Assembly (NCBI RefSeq): GCF_014050525.1
Contig: NZ_JACGAG010000002.1
Location: 124,001-188,000 of the forward strand
Direction of reading: 5' to 3'
Length of the DNA: 64,000 bases
Source of the DNA: Clostridium sp. cel8
Lineage (GTDB): Bacteria > Bacillota > Clostridia > Clostridiales > Clostridiaceae
Shown here: piece by piece, positions 1 through 8,548 of the stretch
Position numbering within the stretch: position 1 is the first letter of the stretch
Layout: each line of letters opens with the position of its first letter
Made by a program: the position numbers and the translations under genes
Notes under the pieces: generated by a model
Seen by the model: only the letters and a program-made list of their open reading frames with translations
What the model was told of the DNA's origin: nothing
The model's database searches: none

Positions 1-68
1 ATTTTTTAGATTAAATATATTATTATGGACATATTGAAATATTATAAACCAATGATGGAGTGATTATT

Positions 69-491
69 TTGTACTATATATCAATGTTACTTACCATTAT
101 CGCTAATATTTTTTATCATGTTTTTCAAAAAAGTATACCTGAAAATGCAAATCCAATTTCCTCCTTAATTCTAACATATAGTGCAGCATTAATAGGCTCA
201 ATAGTAATTTTTATTTTTTACAATAAAAATACCACTATTATTGATGCTTTCAAAGGTTTAAACTGGACAAGTTGTGCTTTAGGATTATCTCTGATTTTGT
301 TAGAATTAGGTTTTTTACTTGTATACAGATCAGGATGGGATATAAGTTTTGGTGCTATAGTTTCAAATGTTTCAGTCACATTATTATTAGTGCCTATTGG
401 ATTATTATTTTTTAAAGAAACTATATCAATGAAAAATTTAATAGGAATTCCTGTTTGTATTATAGGATTGATATTAATTAATTGTAAATAA
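69..491 (+). CDS. EamA/DMT-type small membrane transporter
   Basis: About 140 residues with four to five hydrophobic segments and the conserved end of an EamA half (VPIGLLFFKETISMKNLIGIPVCIIGLILI), which in DMT proteins is the last helix hairpin. Only one EamA unit is present, so it would have to dimerise, as small multidrug-type and half-size DMT proteins do. A reading frame opens at GTG 60, but GGAG at 57-60 is spaced 8 nt from TTG 69, so I prefer TTG 69. It stands alone and ends at a strong hairpin. The substrate cannot be read from the sequence. Confidence 0.7.
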   Translation: MYYISMLLTIIANIFYHVFQKSIPENANPISSLILTYSAALIGSIVIFIFYNKNTTIIDAFKGLNWTSCALGLSLILLELGFLLVYRSGWDISFGAIVSNVSVTLLLVPIGLLFFKETISMKNLIGIPVCIIGLILINCK

Positions 492-496
492 TTCAT

Positions 497-526
497 ATTG
501 AAGCACCCAATACTGGGTGCTTCAAT
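497..526. terminator. bidirectional intrinsic terminator
   Basis: Perfect 13-bp stem (ATTGAAGCACCCA and its complement) with loop ATAC, placed between the stop codons of two convergent genes; the arm ends immediately before the dhaM stop. Confidence 0.85.
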
Positions 527-913
527 TTATGGCATTTTATCAAGTTTTAATTTTTCTATAGACATTTTTATGTCTTCTATATTTTTCTCCAAACTACTTT
601 CAACTGCTGCAGTTATAGCTCCTTCTACAAATGCACAGTCAACTATTTGAACCTTATCGCCTCCACTTTCCATAAGCTCCACAGCCATTTCTGCATTCAT
701 ATAGGCACTTCCAAGATCAAATAATACTATAACCCCATCTTCAGAATAAACATCCTTTATTGCAGCTGAAATTTTGTTTACATCACTACCAAGTCTACCA
801 TCTTCCGTTCCACCTGCTGCAGCTATTTTTGCATCTCCTGCCATTTGAAGTGAAAGTTCTTTTACTCCTTCTGCTACTTTTTCACTATGTGATACTAGAA
901 CTATTCCTACCAT
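527..913 (-). CDS. dhaM: PTS-dependent dihydroxyacetone kinase, phosphotransferase subunit DhaM
   Basis: 128 residues forming one PTS EIIA-mannose-type domain. It begins MVGIVLVSHS with His9 as the expected phospho-acceptor, and has the GGTEDGRLGSD and VLFDLGSAYMNAEMA motifs of DhaM. In the family it takes phosphate from HPr and re-phosphorylates ADP bound to DhaL. It is the short single-domain form, as in Lactococcus, without the HPr/EI extensions of E. coli DhaM. It is the last gene of a dhaK-dhaL-dhaM operon, 26 nt after dhaL, with its own GGAGG site, and ends at the 497-526 hairpin. Confidence 0.95.
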   Translation of the reverse strand: MVGIVLVSHSEKVAEGVKELSLQMAGDAKIAAAGGTEDGRLGSDVNKISAAIKDVYSEDGVIVLFDLGSAYMNAEMAVELMESGGDKVQIVDCAFVEGAITAAVESSLEKNIEDIKMSIEKLKLDKMP

Positions 914-939
914 AAAAATATATACCTCCTATTACTTCC

Positions 940-1566
940 CTACTTTATGGAATCATAAACTGCTTTTAGTATAATTGAAGTTGAAGCAGCTCCTGGATCT
1001 CTGTGTCCTATGCTCCTTTCTCCAAGATAACTTGCTCTACCTTTTGTTGCAATAATTTCTTCAGTTTTCTTTGCACCTTCTTCGGCAGCTTCTGCAGCAT
1101 TTTTCAATACTTCTTTATATTCTTCTCCATTTCCCAAAGATTTTTTTGAAGCTTCATAAGCTGGTATAAGTGCATCTAACATTGTCTTCTCACCTTGTTT
1201 AGCCTTACCTCTCATTACTACACCATCTATAGATGCTTTTAAAATATTTACAAAATCATTAGCATCTATACTTTCTTTTCCATTTACAGTCATTGCAGAT
1301 TTCATAAATGCAGTACCATAGAGAGGTCCAGATGCGCCTCCAACATGAGATACAAGTGCCATACCTGTTTTTTTGAAAATTTCTCCTATATTCTTGCTTT
1401 CTCCCTTTTGAAGTGCTTCTTTAACATATGTAAATCCTTTACTCATGTTAATTCCATGATCTCCGTCTCCTATACTTGCATCCAGTTCTGTTAAGTATTC
1501 TTTATTTTTTTCAATTGCATCTGCAATATTATATATTATTTCAGTAACCTTTTCAGTAGATATCAT
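940..1566 (-). CDS. dhaL: dihydroxyacetone kinase ADP-binding subunit DhaL
   Basis: 208 residues, the usual DhaL length. The nucleotide/Mg-binding signature is plain (DASIGDGDHGINMSKGF near residue 30, later SHVGGASGPLYG and GRASYLGERSIGHRDPGA). DhaL holds ADP as a cofactor and transfers phosphate from DhaM to dihydroxyacetone bound on DhaK, giving dihydroxyacetone phosphate for glycolysis. It lies 31 nt after dhaK, preceded by AAGGAGAGG. No fused kinase is present, so this is the PEP-dependent rather than the ATP-dependent system. Confidence 0.96.
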   Translation of the reverse strand: MISTEKVTEIIYNIADAIEKNKEYLTELDASIGDGDHGINMSKGFTYVKEALQKGESKNIGEIFKKTGMALVSHVGGASGPLYGTAFMKSAMTVNGKESIDANDFVNILKASIDGVVMRGKAKQGEKTMLDALIPAYEASKKSLGNGEEYKEVLKNAAEAAEEGAKKTEEIIATKGRASYLGERSIGHRDPGAASTSIILKAVYDSIK

Positions 1567-1597
1567 AATAACCTCTCCTTAAAATTCTTTAAATGTC

Positions 1598-2596
1598 TTA
1601 TTTTATAACTTTTAATGCAGGAGTATCTGCTTTATCATCTAACAGCCCTTTCATCTCTTCATCTAATTTTAAAATACTTATTGAAAATCCTGCCATTTCA
1701 AGTGATGTCATGTACTCTCCTACAAATGTCCTGTATATTTTAATTCCTGCGTCTTTCAATATTTCATTTACTCTCTTATTTGCAATATACAATTCCATAA
1801 GTGGAGTAGCGCCAAGTCCATTTACCATAACTGCAACTTCATCTCCAGATTTAATTTCTATGTCGTTAAGTATTTTATCTAAAAGATCATTTACTATTTC
1901 ATCTGCAGTTTTTATTTTTTCCCTATGTGTTCCAGGTTCACCGTGTATTCCAATTCCAATTTCAATTTCATCTTCGGCAAGTGTAAAATTTGGTTTTCCT
2001 GCTGCTGGTACAATACAAGGACTAAGAGCCATTCCCATACTTCTAACGTTTTCAACTACCTTCTCTGCTACTCTTTTTACCTCATCTAATTCAAATCCTC
2101 TCTCTGCTGCAGCTCCGGCAATTTTATGAACAAAAACAGTACCTGCAATACCTCTTCTTCCTGTAGTAAAAGTACTATCTTCAACTGCCACATCATCATT
2201 TACTATTACAGACTCAACTTTTATGCCTTCCATTTCAGCCATATCTTTAGCCATATCAAAATTCATAACGTCGCCGCTATAATTTTTTACTACAAGCAGA
2301 ACTCCTTTACCTCTGTCAACAGCTTTTATAGCTTCATATACCTGGTCAGGTGTAGGAGATGTAAAAACCTCACCTGCGACTGCTGCATCTAACATTCCAC
2401 AACCTACATATCCTCCATGAGCAGGTTCATGCCCACTTCCTCCACCACTTACAAGTGCAACTTTTTCCTTACTCAAATCTTTTCTTGCAAGTACATTTAC
2501 TCCATCAAGTTTTTTCAAATATTCAGGATAGGCATCTACAATTCCTATAAGCATTTCTTCCAATACATCATCAGAATTATTAATTATCTTTTTCAT
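1598..2596 (-). CDS. dhaK: dihydroxyacetone kinase substrate-binding subunit DhaK
   Basis: 332 residues with the DhaK fold. GGGSGHEPAHGGYVG (51-65) is the substrate loop, and His218 in GIGIHGEPG is the residue that in this family binds dihydroxyacetone covalently as a hemiaminal. It starts the operon (AGGGAGG before ATG 2596), followed closely by dhaL and dhaM. About 280 bp lie upstream, with an inverted repeat at 2750-2769 that could be an operator. No DhaS/DhaQ-type regulator gene is adjacent. Confidence 0.96.
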   Translation of the reverse strand: MKKIINNSDDVLEEMLIGIVDAYPEYLKKLDGVNVLARKDLSKEKVALVSGGGSGHEPAHGGYVGCGMLDAAVAGEVFTSPTPDQVYEAIKAVDRGKGVLLVVKNYSGDVMNFDMAKDMAEMEGIKVESVIVNDDVAVEDSTFTTGRRGIAGTVFVHKIAGAAAERGFELDEVKRVAEKVVENVRSMGMALSPCIVPAAGKPNFTLAEDEIEIGIGIHGEPGTHREKIKTADEIVNDLLDKILNDIEIKSGDEVAVMVNGLGATPLMELYIANKRVNEILKDAGIKIYRTFVGEYMTSLEMAGFSISILKLDEEMKGLLDDKADTPALKVIK

Positions 2597-2749
2597 TTTT
2601 ATTCCTCCCTAAATTAAAATATAAATCATCTTGTCATTATTACATTACAATTTATTTATGTAAAGGTTTAGATATCTTGTATTAAAAATGAGCTATTCTA
2701 AAAATATATTTTCCTATTTATATTTTCAAAGTAAATCATTACAATCTTA

Positions 2750-2769
2750 TTTAAACAAACTTGTTTAAA
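2750..2769. promoter_or_regulatory. inverted repeat upstream of dhaK, candidate operator
   Basis: TTTAAACAA-AC-TTGTTTAAA, a perfect 9-bp inverted repeat with a 2-bp centre, about 155 bp upstream of the dhaK start and downstream of the preceding gene. It has the size of a dimeric repressor site; the binding protein is unknown. Confidence 0.4.
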
Positions 2770-2850
2770 TTCTTCCTGTTCCCATAAAGCTTTATTTAAT
2801 ATAATTATATCCTATTTATTTTTGTTAATCCAGAATATTTTCAACAAATT

Positions 2851-2882
2851 CTATCTTATTCAATTTCTATCTTATTCAATTT
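2851..2882. repeat. 16-bp tandem duplication at the 3' end of the AEC gene
   Basis: CTATCTTATTCAATTT occurs twice head to tail (2851-2866 and 2867-2882); the second copy runs into the stop codon of the AEC carrier gene. It looks like a recent slippage duplication just outside the coding region. Confidence 0.85.
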
Positions 2883-3828
2883 ATATAATAAGTCCAATAT
2901 TTTTTAACAGAAAAATCCAAAATGTTAATGTAAATGCTGATAGCACTGTAGTTGCTACAACTATACTTGAACTTAAAACACCATCATTATTCATACTTTT
3001 TGCCATTATATATGAGCTTACAGTGGTAGGTGAGCCAAGCATAATAATTAATGCAACTAATTTTTGATCTTTAAATCCAAAATATACTGCCAAAGGCAAA
3101 AATATAGCAGCTTGTAAAATTAATTTAATGAAAGACGCAACTAAAGTTGGTTTTATTTTTGCAAGAGCCTTTCTTCCCTCAAAACCGGCTCCAATAGTTA
3201 CAAGTGCTAAAGGAGATGCAATAACTGCAAAATTTTTAAGTGTCTTATCTATCATTTTTGGAAAATGAATATTTAATAGAGATACTATCATTCCAAGTAT
3301 TATACCAATTATAATGGGATTTTTTATAATATTTACGCAAGCATGTTTTATACTACTTTTTCCTCCTATACCGTTTTTTCCTTCAAATGTAAGCACAATA
3401 ACAGAATATATATTATAAAAAGGAACAGCACCTATAATCATCATAGGCGCCATACCTGTACTACCATATATATTTTGAATAAATGCAATTCCAAGTATAG
3501 CTGCACTTCCTCTAAAAGATGCTTGTACAAAAGCTCCTCTCATAAATGGATCTTTCATAAATTTTCTAGTAAAAAACCAAATTGACCAGAAGCAAATTGA
3601 TGTAACTACTGCACAAAATAATATGTACTTTCCATCAAAATTCTTAACTATATTAGTTGAACCTATATCAACGCATAACAATATTGGTAAAGTGACTTTA
3701 AAGTTAAATTTATTGGATACTTCTATAAAGTTATTATTTAACATTCCTATATGTTTTAACACATATCCTACTACCATAACAAAAAATACTGGCATTGTGG
3801 CATTTAAACTGTATATTAAATTTTCCAT
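2881..3828 (-). CDS. AEC (auxin efflux carrier) family transporter
   Basis: 315 residues, about ten hydrophobic segments, starting with the family's N-terminal pattern (NATMPVFFVMVVGYVLKHIGML) and ending with LGSPTTVSSYIMAKSMNNDGVLSSSIVVATTVLSAFT, typical of AEC permeases (MleP/YwkB type), which move malate or other carboxylates in characterised bacterial members. ATG 3828 has an AGGGTG site upstream. It precedes dhaKLM on the same strand but is separated by a 285-bp gap, so co-transcription is uncertain and the substrate unknown. Confidence 0.85.
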   Translation of the reverse strand: MENLIYSLNATMPVFFVMVVGYVLKHIGMLNNNFIEVSNKFNFKVTLPILLCVDIGSTNIVKNFDGKYILFCAVVTSICFWSIWFFTRKFMKDPFMRGAFVQASFRGSAAILGIAFIQNIYGSTGMAPMMIIGAVPFYNIYSVIVLTFEGKNGIGGKSSIKHACVNIIKNPIIIGIILGMIVSLLNIHFPKMIDKTLKNFAVIASPLALVTIGAGFEGRKALAKIKPTLVASFIKLILQAAIFLPLAVYFGFKDQKLVALIIMLGSPTTVSSYIMAKSMNNDGVLSSSIVVATTVLSAFTLTFWIFLLKNIGLII

Positions 3829-3874
3829 TTTGTAATTCTCACCCTTCTAAATAATCAACATTACATGTAATTAA

Positions 3875-3912
3875 AAATAGCAGTATATTTAAACATTACT
3901 ATACTGCTATTT
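3875..3912 (-). terminator. intrinsic terminator of the cyclophilin gene
   Basis: 13-bp stem (AAATAGCAGTATA and its complement) 12 nt downstream of the cyclophilin stop, followed on the minus strand by a T-rich run. Confidence 0.85.
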
Positions 3913-3924
3913 CATATAATAAAT

Positions 3925-4443
3925 TTATGCTTTTATAGGTTCATCATATTCTTTTCCAAAAGTTTCCACAGTGACAGTTTCCATTTTCTGATCTTCATAA
4001 GGCTTATCATTATAATCTGTTTTTTGTGATACTATTTCATCTACTACTTCAATTCCCTCTATAACTTTTCCAAAAGCTGCATATTGTCCATCAAGATGAG
4101 GAGCTGCATCAGTCATTATAAAAAATTGAGATCCTGCTGAGTTTGGATCCATAGTTCTTGCCATAGAAATTACTCCTCTTTCATGTTTTAGATCGTTTTT
4201 AAAATTATTAGATGAAAATTCACCTTTAATTGAATAACCTGGTCCTCCAACTCCTGTACCTTGTGGATCTCCACCTTGAATCATAAATCCAGGTATAACT
4301 CTGTGAAAAATTGTACCATTATAAAATCCACTTTTTACTAATGATATAAAATTATTAACTGTATTAGGTGCGATTTCAGGATACAATTCTATTTTTATTA
4401 CCTCTTTATTTTCCATTTCAATTGTAACTATTGGATTTTTCAT
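3925..4443 (-). CDS. cyclophilin-type peptidyl-prolyl cis-trans isomerase
   Basis: 172 residues, a complete single-domain cyclophilin. The active-site signature FHRVIPGFMIQGGDPQGTGVGGPGYSIKGEF and GSQFFIMTDAAPHLDGQYAAFGKVIEG are intact (catalytic Arg in FHRV; Gln in MIQGGD). No signal peptide, so cytoplasmic. Monocistronic: its own GGAAT-type ribosome site and a terminator just downstream. Confidence 0.95.
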   Translation of the reverse strand: MKNPIVTIEMENKEVIKIELYPEIAPNTVNNFISLVKSGFYNGTIFHRVIPGFMIQGGDPQGTGVGGPGYSIKGEFSSNNFKNDLKHERGVISMARTMDPNSAGSQFFIMTDAAPHLDGQYAAFGKVIEGIEVVDEIVSQKTDYNDKPYEDQKMETVTVETFGKEYDEPIKA

Positions 4444-4511
4444 CTATATTCCTTCTTTCTTTCTACAAAATATCATTGACTATAATATGTGAAACATCAT
4501 ATTTTATTATT

Positions 4512-5849
4512 TTAAATCATATCCTCTTCAACTTCAACTGATTCTTCTTTTAAAATAATATTTAAAATAAGTGCTACAATAGTTCCTGTAGAAATTCCTG
4601 ATGAAAAAATCATTTTTAGACTTTGTGGAAGATTCGACAATATTTCAGGTCTAAATGTAACTCCAAGTCCTAATCCTATAGAAGTTGCTATTATTAAAAT
4701 ATTTCTATTAGTTAATTTAACTTTACTCAAAGTTTGAATTCCAGCTGCAGCAACTGTACCAAACATTACAATCCCAACACCTCCAAGTACAACTTGTGGC
4801 ATAGCATTTATAATTGCAGCAAATTTAGGGAAAAATCCTAATATAATAAGCATTATACCAGCCATCATTGTAACAAATCTACTTGCAACTTTAGTAAGAG
4901 GAATAAGTCCTACATTTTGTCCAAAAGATGTATTTGGCATAGCTCCAAACACACCGGCAATAAAGCTTCCAACTCCGTCAGAAAGTACTCCATGTGAAAT
5001 TCTAACATCATCATTTTCAATACCTGATATTTCATTTATCGCTTTTAAATTTCCCACTGTACCTATTACAGAAACAAGATATGCAGGAATAAATGGCAAT
5101 AAAACATTTAAATTAAATGTAACTCCCCTATTTAAAACTTTTGGGAATGTAATAACATCTGCACTTGAAATTATAGAAAAATCAACCATGCCAAATGAAA
5201 TGCATATTATATAACCTACAGCCATTCCTATTAAAATTGATGCACTACTAAGTATCCCCTTTCCATAGTGATTTAAAAGCAATGTAACTAAAGTTACAGT
5301 AAGAGCAATTCCAAGGTTTCTCAAACTTCCATAATCTTGAGCTCCTGAACCTCCTGCCGCCCAGTCTATAGATACAGGCAATAATGTAAGTCCTATTAAG
5401 CATACTACTATTCCTGTAACAATTTCAGGGAATAATTTCATTATGTATTTTATAAAAAAGCTTAGTATAATTACAAGAATTGCTCCTAACATAGTTGCTC
5501 CAAATATACCAGGAAGCCCAAATTCTTTTCCAACTACTATAGCAGGAGCAACAAATGTTATATCTGTTCCCATGATGCAGGCTACTCTTGCTCCAATTGA
5601 TCCTATTCCTCGTGATTGTATAAATGTAGCTATTCCAGCAACTAAAATAGCTGCACTTATTAGTGCGGTAGTTGTGGAAGAATCAAAATTTAAAGCTGAT
5701 GCTATAATTATAGGTACTACTATAATTCCACCAAATGCAGCAAAAATGTGTTGAAACCCTAGCAAAATTCTAAGTGCTAAATTGGGCTTATCATTGACTC
5801 CATAATTCAATCCTATCTGAGATACTTTTTCCTCTGTGTTATTTTCCAT
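4512..5849 (-). CDS. uracil/xanthine (NCS2) permease, likely for guanine/hypoxanthine/xanthine
   Basis: 445 residues, about 12-14 membrane segments, NCS2 family. Motifs: LLGFQHIFAAFGG at the N-terminus, QSRGIGSIGARVACIMGTDITFVAP, and the signature near 300 with PNTSFGQNVGLIPLTKVASRFV, which is the xanthine/uric-acid branch pattern (uracil permeases differ here). The upstream leader carries a guanine-class purine riboswitch, which argues for a purine substrate. ATG 5849 is preceded by AAAAGGAG. Monocistronic. Confidence 0.93.
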   Translation of the reverse strand: MENNTEEKVSQIGLNYGVNDKPNLALRILLGFQHIFAAFGGIIVVPIIIASALNFDSSTTTALISAAILVAGIATFIQSRGIGSIGARVACIMGTDITFVAPAIVVGKEFGLPGIFGATMLGAILVIILSFFIKYIMKLFPEIVTGIVVCLIGLTLLPVSIDWAAGGSGAQDYGSLRNLGIALTVTLVTLLLNHYGKGILSSASILIGMAVGYIICISFGMVDFSIISSADVITFPKVLNRGVTFNLNVLLPFIPAYLVSVIGTVGNLKAINEISGIENDDVRISHGVLSDGVGSFIAGVFGAMPNTSFGQNVGLIPLTKVASRFVTMMAGIMLIILGFFPKFAAIINAMPQVVLGGVGIVMFGTVAAAGIQTLSKVKLTNRNILIIATSIGLGLGVTFRPEILSNLPQSLKMIFSSGISTGTIVALILNIILKEESVEVEEDMI

Positions 5850-5883
5850 AATATACTCCTTTTAAAATTATATAATAATTATT

Positions 5884-5919
5884 TCATAAAAAAATATACC
5901 TCATAAAAATGAGGTATAT
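5884..5919 (-). terminator. riboswitch expression-platform terminator
   Basis: 11-bp stem (ATATACCTCAT and complement, arms 5894-5904 and 5909-5919) with an AAAA/TTTT loop, followed on the minus strand by seven T. The 5' arm TACCTC can alternatively pair with GAGGTA of the aptamer P1 3' strand, giving an antiterminator. Confidence 0.9.
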
Positions 5920-5946
5920 GTTGAAAACATGTACAAATTCAAACAT

Positions 5947-6020
5947 TACCTCGTAGTCTGCATATTTAAGGTTAGCAGGTAGAAACTTTCGGACCATATT
6001 ACCGAATATATACGAGTTTT
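5947..6020 (-). ncRNA. purine riboswitch aptamer, guanine class
   Basis: On the minus strand: P1 CTCGTA/TACGAG; P2 TTCGG/CCGAA with loop TAATATGGT; junction AGTTTCTACC; P3 CTGC/GCAG with loop TAACCTTAAATAT; then GACTACGAG. The loop-loop GG and CC partners and the TTTCTACC core are conserved. The specificity nucleotide (position 74 in the B. subtilis xpt numbering) is C, so guanine/hypoxanthine rather than adenine. Bound ligand should hold P1, free the terminator at 5884-5919 and switch the permease off. Confidence 0.95.
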
Positions 6021-6196
6021 ATAAACTTAAATTTATCAATAAGATTATAACACATTTCCTTTATATTTTTTCAATATTTTTTTATTAAATATAATTTTTT
6101 ATTTCATAAATTCATTTATATAATTTATTACTTTCAATATTTAGAAAATACTTAAAAGATTGTGTAAATTAATATTGCCAATAATTGAAAATTAAA

Positions 6197-6697
6197 TTAC
6201 ATATTAAGTATCCATATTGCATAGTTTAATATTCCTGCAAACACCACCCAAGCAATATATGGTATCATCAAATAACCTGCAATCTGATCTACTTTTTTAA
6301 ACTCAAAAGTTGTCATAACAATAAACACGAGTAAAATTAACAATTCAAAAAAAGCTAATCCATACAATTTAAGCCTAAAAAATATAATTGGCCAAATAAA
6401 ATTTAATGCTAATTGAATTGCATATAAAACAAGTGATTTTTTTACATCTTCTCCTTGACTTCCTTTAACCCAGACTCTATATGCAGCTATACCCATAAGC
6501 AAAAACAATATAGTCCACACTATTGGAAATATCCATCCTGGCGGAGAAAAAAATGGCCTGTTTATTTTAATATACATACTTTCATTAGACATTCCAAAAA
6601 AACTACTTATAACTCCAACTAACTCTGCTAGTACAATACTTAATATTAATTTGCCAACATATTTCTCTCCATTTACCTTTAATATATTACATAACAC
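6197..6697 (-). CDS. tspO: TspO/MBR family (tryptophan-rich sensory) membrane protein
   Basis: About 166 residues with five membrane helices. Family residues are present: INRPFFSPPGWIFPIVWTILFLLMGIAAYRVW, then IQLALNFIWPIIFF and YLMIPYIAWVVFAGILNYAIW. The reading frame opens at GTG 6706, but GAGGGG abuts that codon, whereas GTG 6697 is spaced normally, so 6697 is the likelier start. TspO proteins bind tetrapyrroles and affect stress responses. The ribosome site is inside a hairpin (6700-6738). Confidence 0.88.
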   Translation of the reverse strand: MLCNILKVNGEKYVGKLILSIVLAELVGVISSFFGMSNESMYIKINRPFFSPPGWIFPIVWTILFLLMGIAAYRVWVKGSQGEDVKKSLVLYAIQLALNFIWPIIFFRLKLYGLAFFELLILLVFIVMTTFEFKKVDQIAGYLMIPYIAWVVFAGILNYAIWILNM

Positions 6698-6699
6698 AC

Positions 6700-6738
6700 A
6701 AATCACCCCTCTAATTATTATATTTAGAGAGGTGATTT
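6700..6738 (-). promoter_or_regulatory. hairpin occluding the tspO ribosome-binding site
   Basis: Arms AAATCACC-CCTCTAA (6700-6714) and TTAGAGA-GGTGATTT (6724-6738) pair at 14 of 15 positions. In the tspO mRNA the GAGGGG Shine-Dalgarno lies in the 3' arm. No U-run follows on the minus strand, so it is not a good terminator for the upstream cupin gene. Confidence 0.5.
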
Positions 6739-6774
6739 TTATTCTTTAACCAAAATATAAAAAATTATCTATAT

Positions 6775-7422
6775 TTATTTTTTCTTTTTTTCTTCTGCCT
6801 CTGAATCCGCTTTAGTCACATGTACTGTTCCTCTTGGATGTTCAGGTGGTGCATATATACTATATAATTTAAGTGGTTTATTACCTGTATTTATAATATT
6901 ATGCCATGTACCAGCTGGTATCATTATTGCTGAATCCTCATATATTTTCTTTTCAAAATCAAAGTTACATTTGCTCTTTCCCATTCTAGTAATTCCCTGT
7001 CCTTCTTCTATACGTATAAACTGATCTACATGTGGATGGATTTCTAGGCCTATATCACCGCCTACATCAATGCTCATAAGCGTAACTTGCAAGTGTTTTC
7101 CAGTCCATATAGTTGTACGGTAATTCTTATTTTCCTTAGTGGCTTTGTCAATATTAATTACAAAAGGTTCTGGCCCATAATCTTTAAGTGGCATTGGCTT
7201 ATTGCTATTTTCTGATCTAGTTAAGTCAAATCTAGTATCGCACTCAGTCCCATCATTGAAAAAAGGATTATACATACTATTAAGTTGCCTCAAAAATTCT
7301 CCATAATACATTGGCATATTAATAAAGCAAGGATATGGATAGACATTATACACGTTAGTTGGATCATACATCTGATAACCACCTTCATAAGGATTTTGGC
7401 CTTTCCTGTAAATATTATACAT
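6775..7422 (-). CDS. cupin-domain protein with Tyr/Pro-rich N-terminus
   Basis: 215 residues. Residues 1-75 are rich in Tyr, Asn and Pro (as in some spore or surface proteins). A single cupin barrel follows: motif 1 GLEIHPHVDQFIRIEEGQG (two His, Gln, Glu) and motif 2 AIMIPAGTWHNIINTG, so the usual metal ligands are present. The C-terminus is charged (EAEEKKKK). It may be a small-molecule isomerase/binding protein or a coat-associated protein; no substrate can be assigned. Divergent from the TPR gene. Confidence 0.8.
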   Translation of the reverse strand: MYNIYRKGQNPYEGGYQMYDPTNVYNVYPYPCFINMPMYYGEFLRQLNSMYNPFFNDGTECDTRFDLTRSENSNKPMPLKDYGPEPFVINIDKATKENKNYRTTIWTGKHLQVTLMSIDVGGDIGLEIHPHVDQFIRIEEGQGITRMGKSKCNFDFEKKIYEDSAIMIPAGTWHNIINTGNKPLKLYSIYAPPEHPRGTVHVTKADSEAEEKKKK

Positions 7423-7593
7423 ATATTTTCTCCCTCATAGTATTATCAAATTATAATATGCTCTAAATTACTAAAACGTGATTTCTGTTATTTATCTATA
7501 CAATTTGTAAGATGCTTAAAAATATGCTATTCTTGATTTACATTATAAAAGTGTAGATAATAAATTAAGAATAAAAATTTATAAGAAAAGAGT

Positions 7594-8526
7594 ATGTCAA
7601 AAAGTATGTCTATGAAAAATAACTTAAAAATCAACAACTATTTAGAAAAAGCAGAAATAGCTTTTGAAGAAAACAAATTATTAAAAGCTTTGGACTTATA
7701 CAATAAAGTTTATGAACTTTCAAATGGGAAAGATATAGATGCAATAATTAATTTGGCCTTAATATACGACTCTCTCGGAAAATCAGAAAAAGCTATTAAC
7801 TTTTACAAAGAAGCTTTAAAAATAGATGAATACGAGGAAAGAGCCTACTACGGACTAGCTACAATATATAACAATAAAGGAAACTATGAAAAAGCTATAA
7901 AGCTATATAAAAAAGCAATTTATATAAATCCAAACTATTACAAAGCTTACTTTTTCCTTGCAAATGTCTATGACACATGTAATAAAAAGAAACTTGCAAT
8001 AAAGACATATGAGCACCTATTAAATTTAAATCCTATGAATTTTTTGGCTGCTTTAAATTTGGGATGTATCTATGAGGAAGAGAATGAAAATTATTGTGCA
8101 TACAAAATGTTTTCGAAAGCCTTAAAAATGGATCCAAATGACTATTTAGCACTTTTTAACATGGGAGTAATTTGTTATAAACTTAATATGACAAAAAAAG
8201 CAATTCATTTCTACAAAAGATCAATTAAAAAAAATAATAGCTATGAATATAGCTATTTGAATTTAGCTATAATTTATAAATACAATCATACAAAAAAAGG
8301 TATAGAAATACTATCAGATGGAATTGAAAATTGCAGTAAAGTAGACTTCCTATATTATAATAGAGGCTGTTTTTATGCTATTATAGATGAAAATGATAAA
8401 GCATGTGAGGATATAATTACAGCTTTAAAATTATATCCTCAGTTCTTAAAATACGTTTTAAATGACAATGAATTGAAAAAAGTATTAAAGCTACCTCACT
8501 TTAAAGAATTTATAAAGAATTTATAG
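7594..8526 (+). CDS. tetratricopeptide-repeat protein
   Basis: 310 residues built of about seven TPR units (for example ALIYDSLGKSEKAINFYKEALKIDEYEERAYYGLATIYNNKGNYEKAIKLYKKAI in part), with no signal peptide or membrane segment. Likely a cytoplasmic protein-interaction scaffold. ATG 7594 follows AAGAAAAGAG; ATGs at 7606 and 7612 are alternatives. No partner is evident from the neighbours. Confidence 0.85.
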   Translation: MSKSMSMKNNLKINNYLEKAEIAFEENKLLKALDLYNKVYELSNGKDIDAIINLALIYDSLGKSEKAINFYKEALKIDEYEERAYYGLATIYNNKGNYEKAIKLYKKAIYINPNYYKAYFFLANVYDTCNKKKLAIKTYEHLLNLNPMNFLAALNLGCIYEEENENYCAYKMFSKALKMDPNDYLALFNMGVICYKLNMTKKAIHFYKRSIKKNNSYEYSYLNLAIIYKYNHTKKGIEILSDGIENCSKVDFLYYNRGCFYAIIDENDKACEDIITALKLYPQFLKYVLNDNELKKVLKLPHFKEFIKNL

Positions 8527-8548
8527 AATCTAAAATAAATAAATTAGC

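Noticed and set aside
6700-6738. Hairpin as terminator of the cupin gene
   Set aside because: No U-run follows on the minus strand, and its 3' arm contains the tspO ribosome site.
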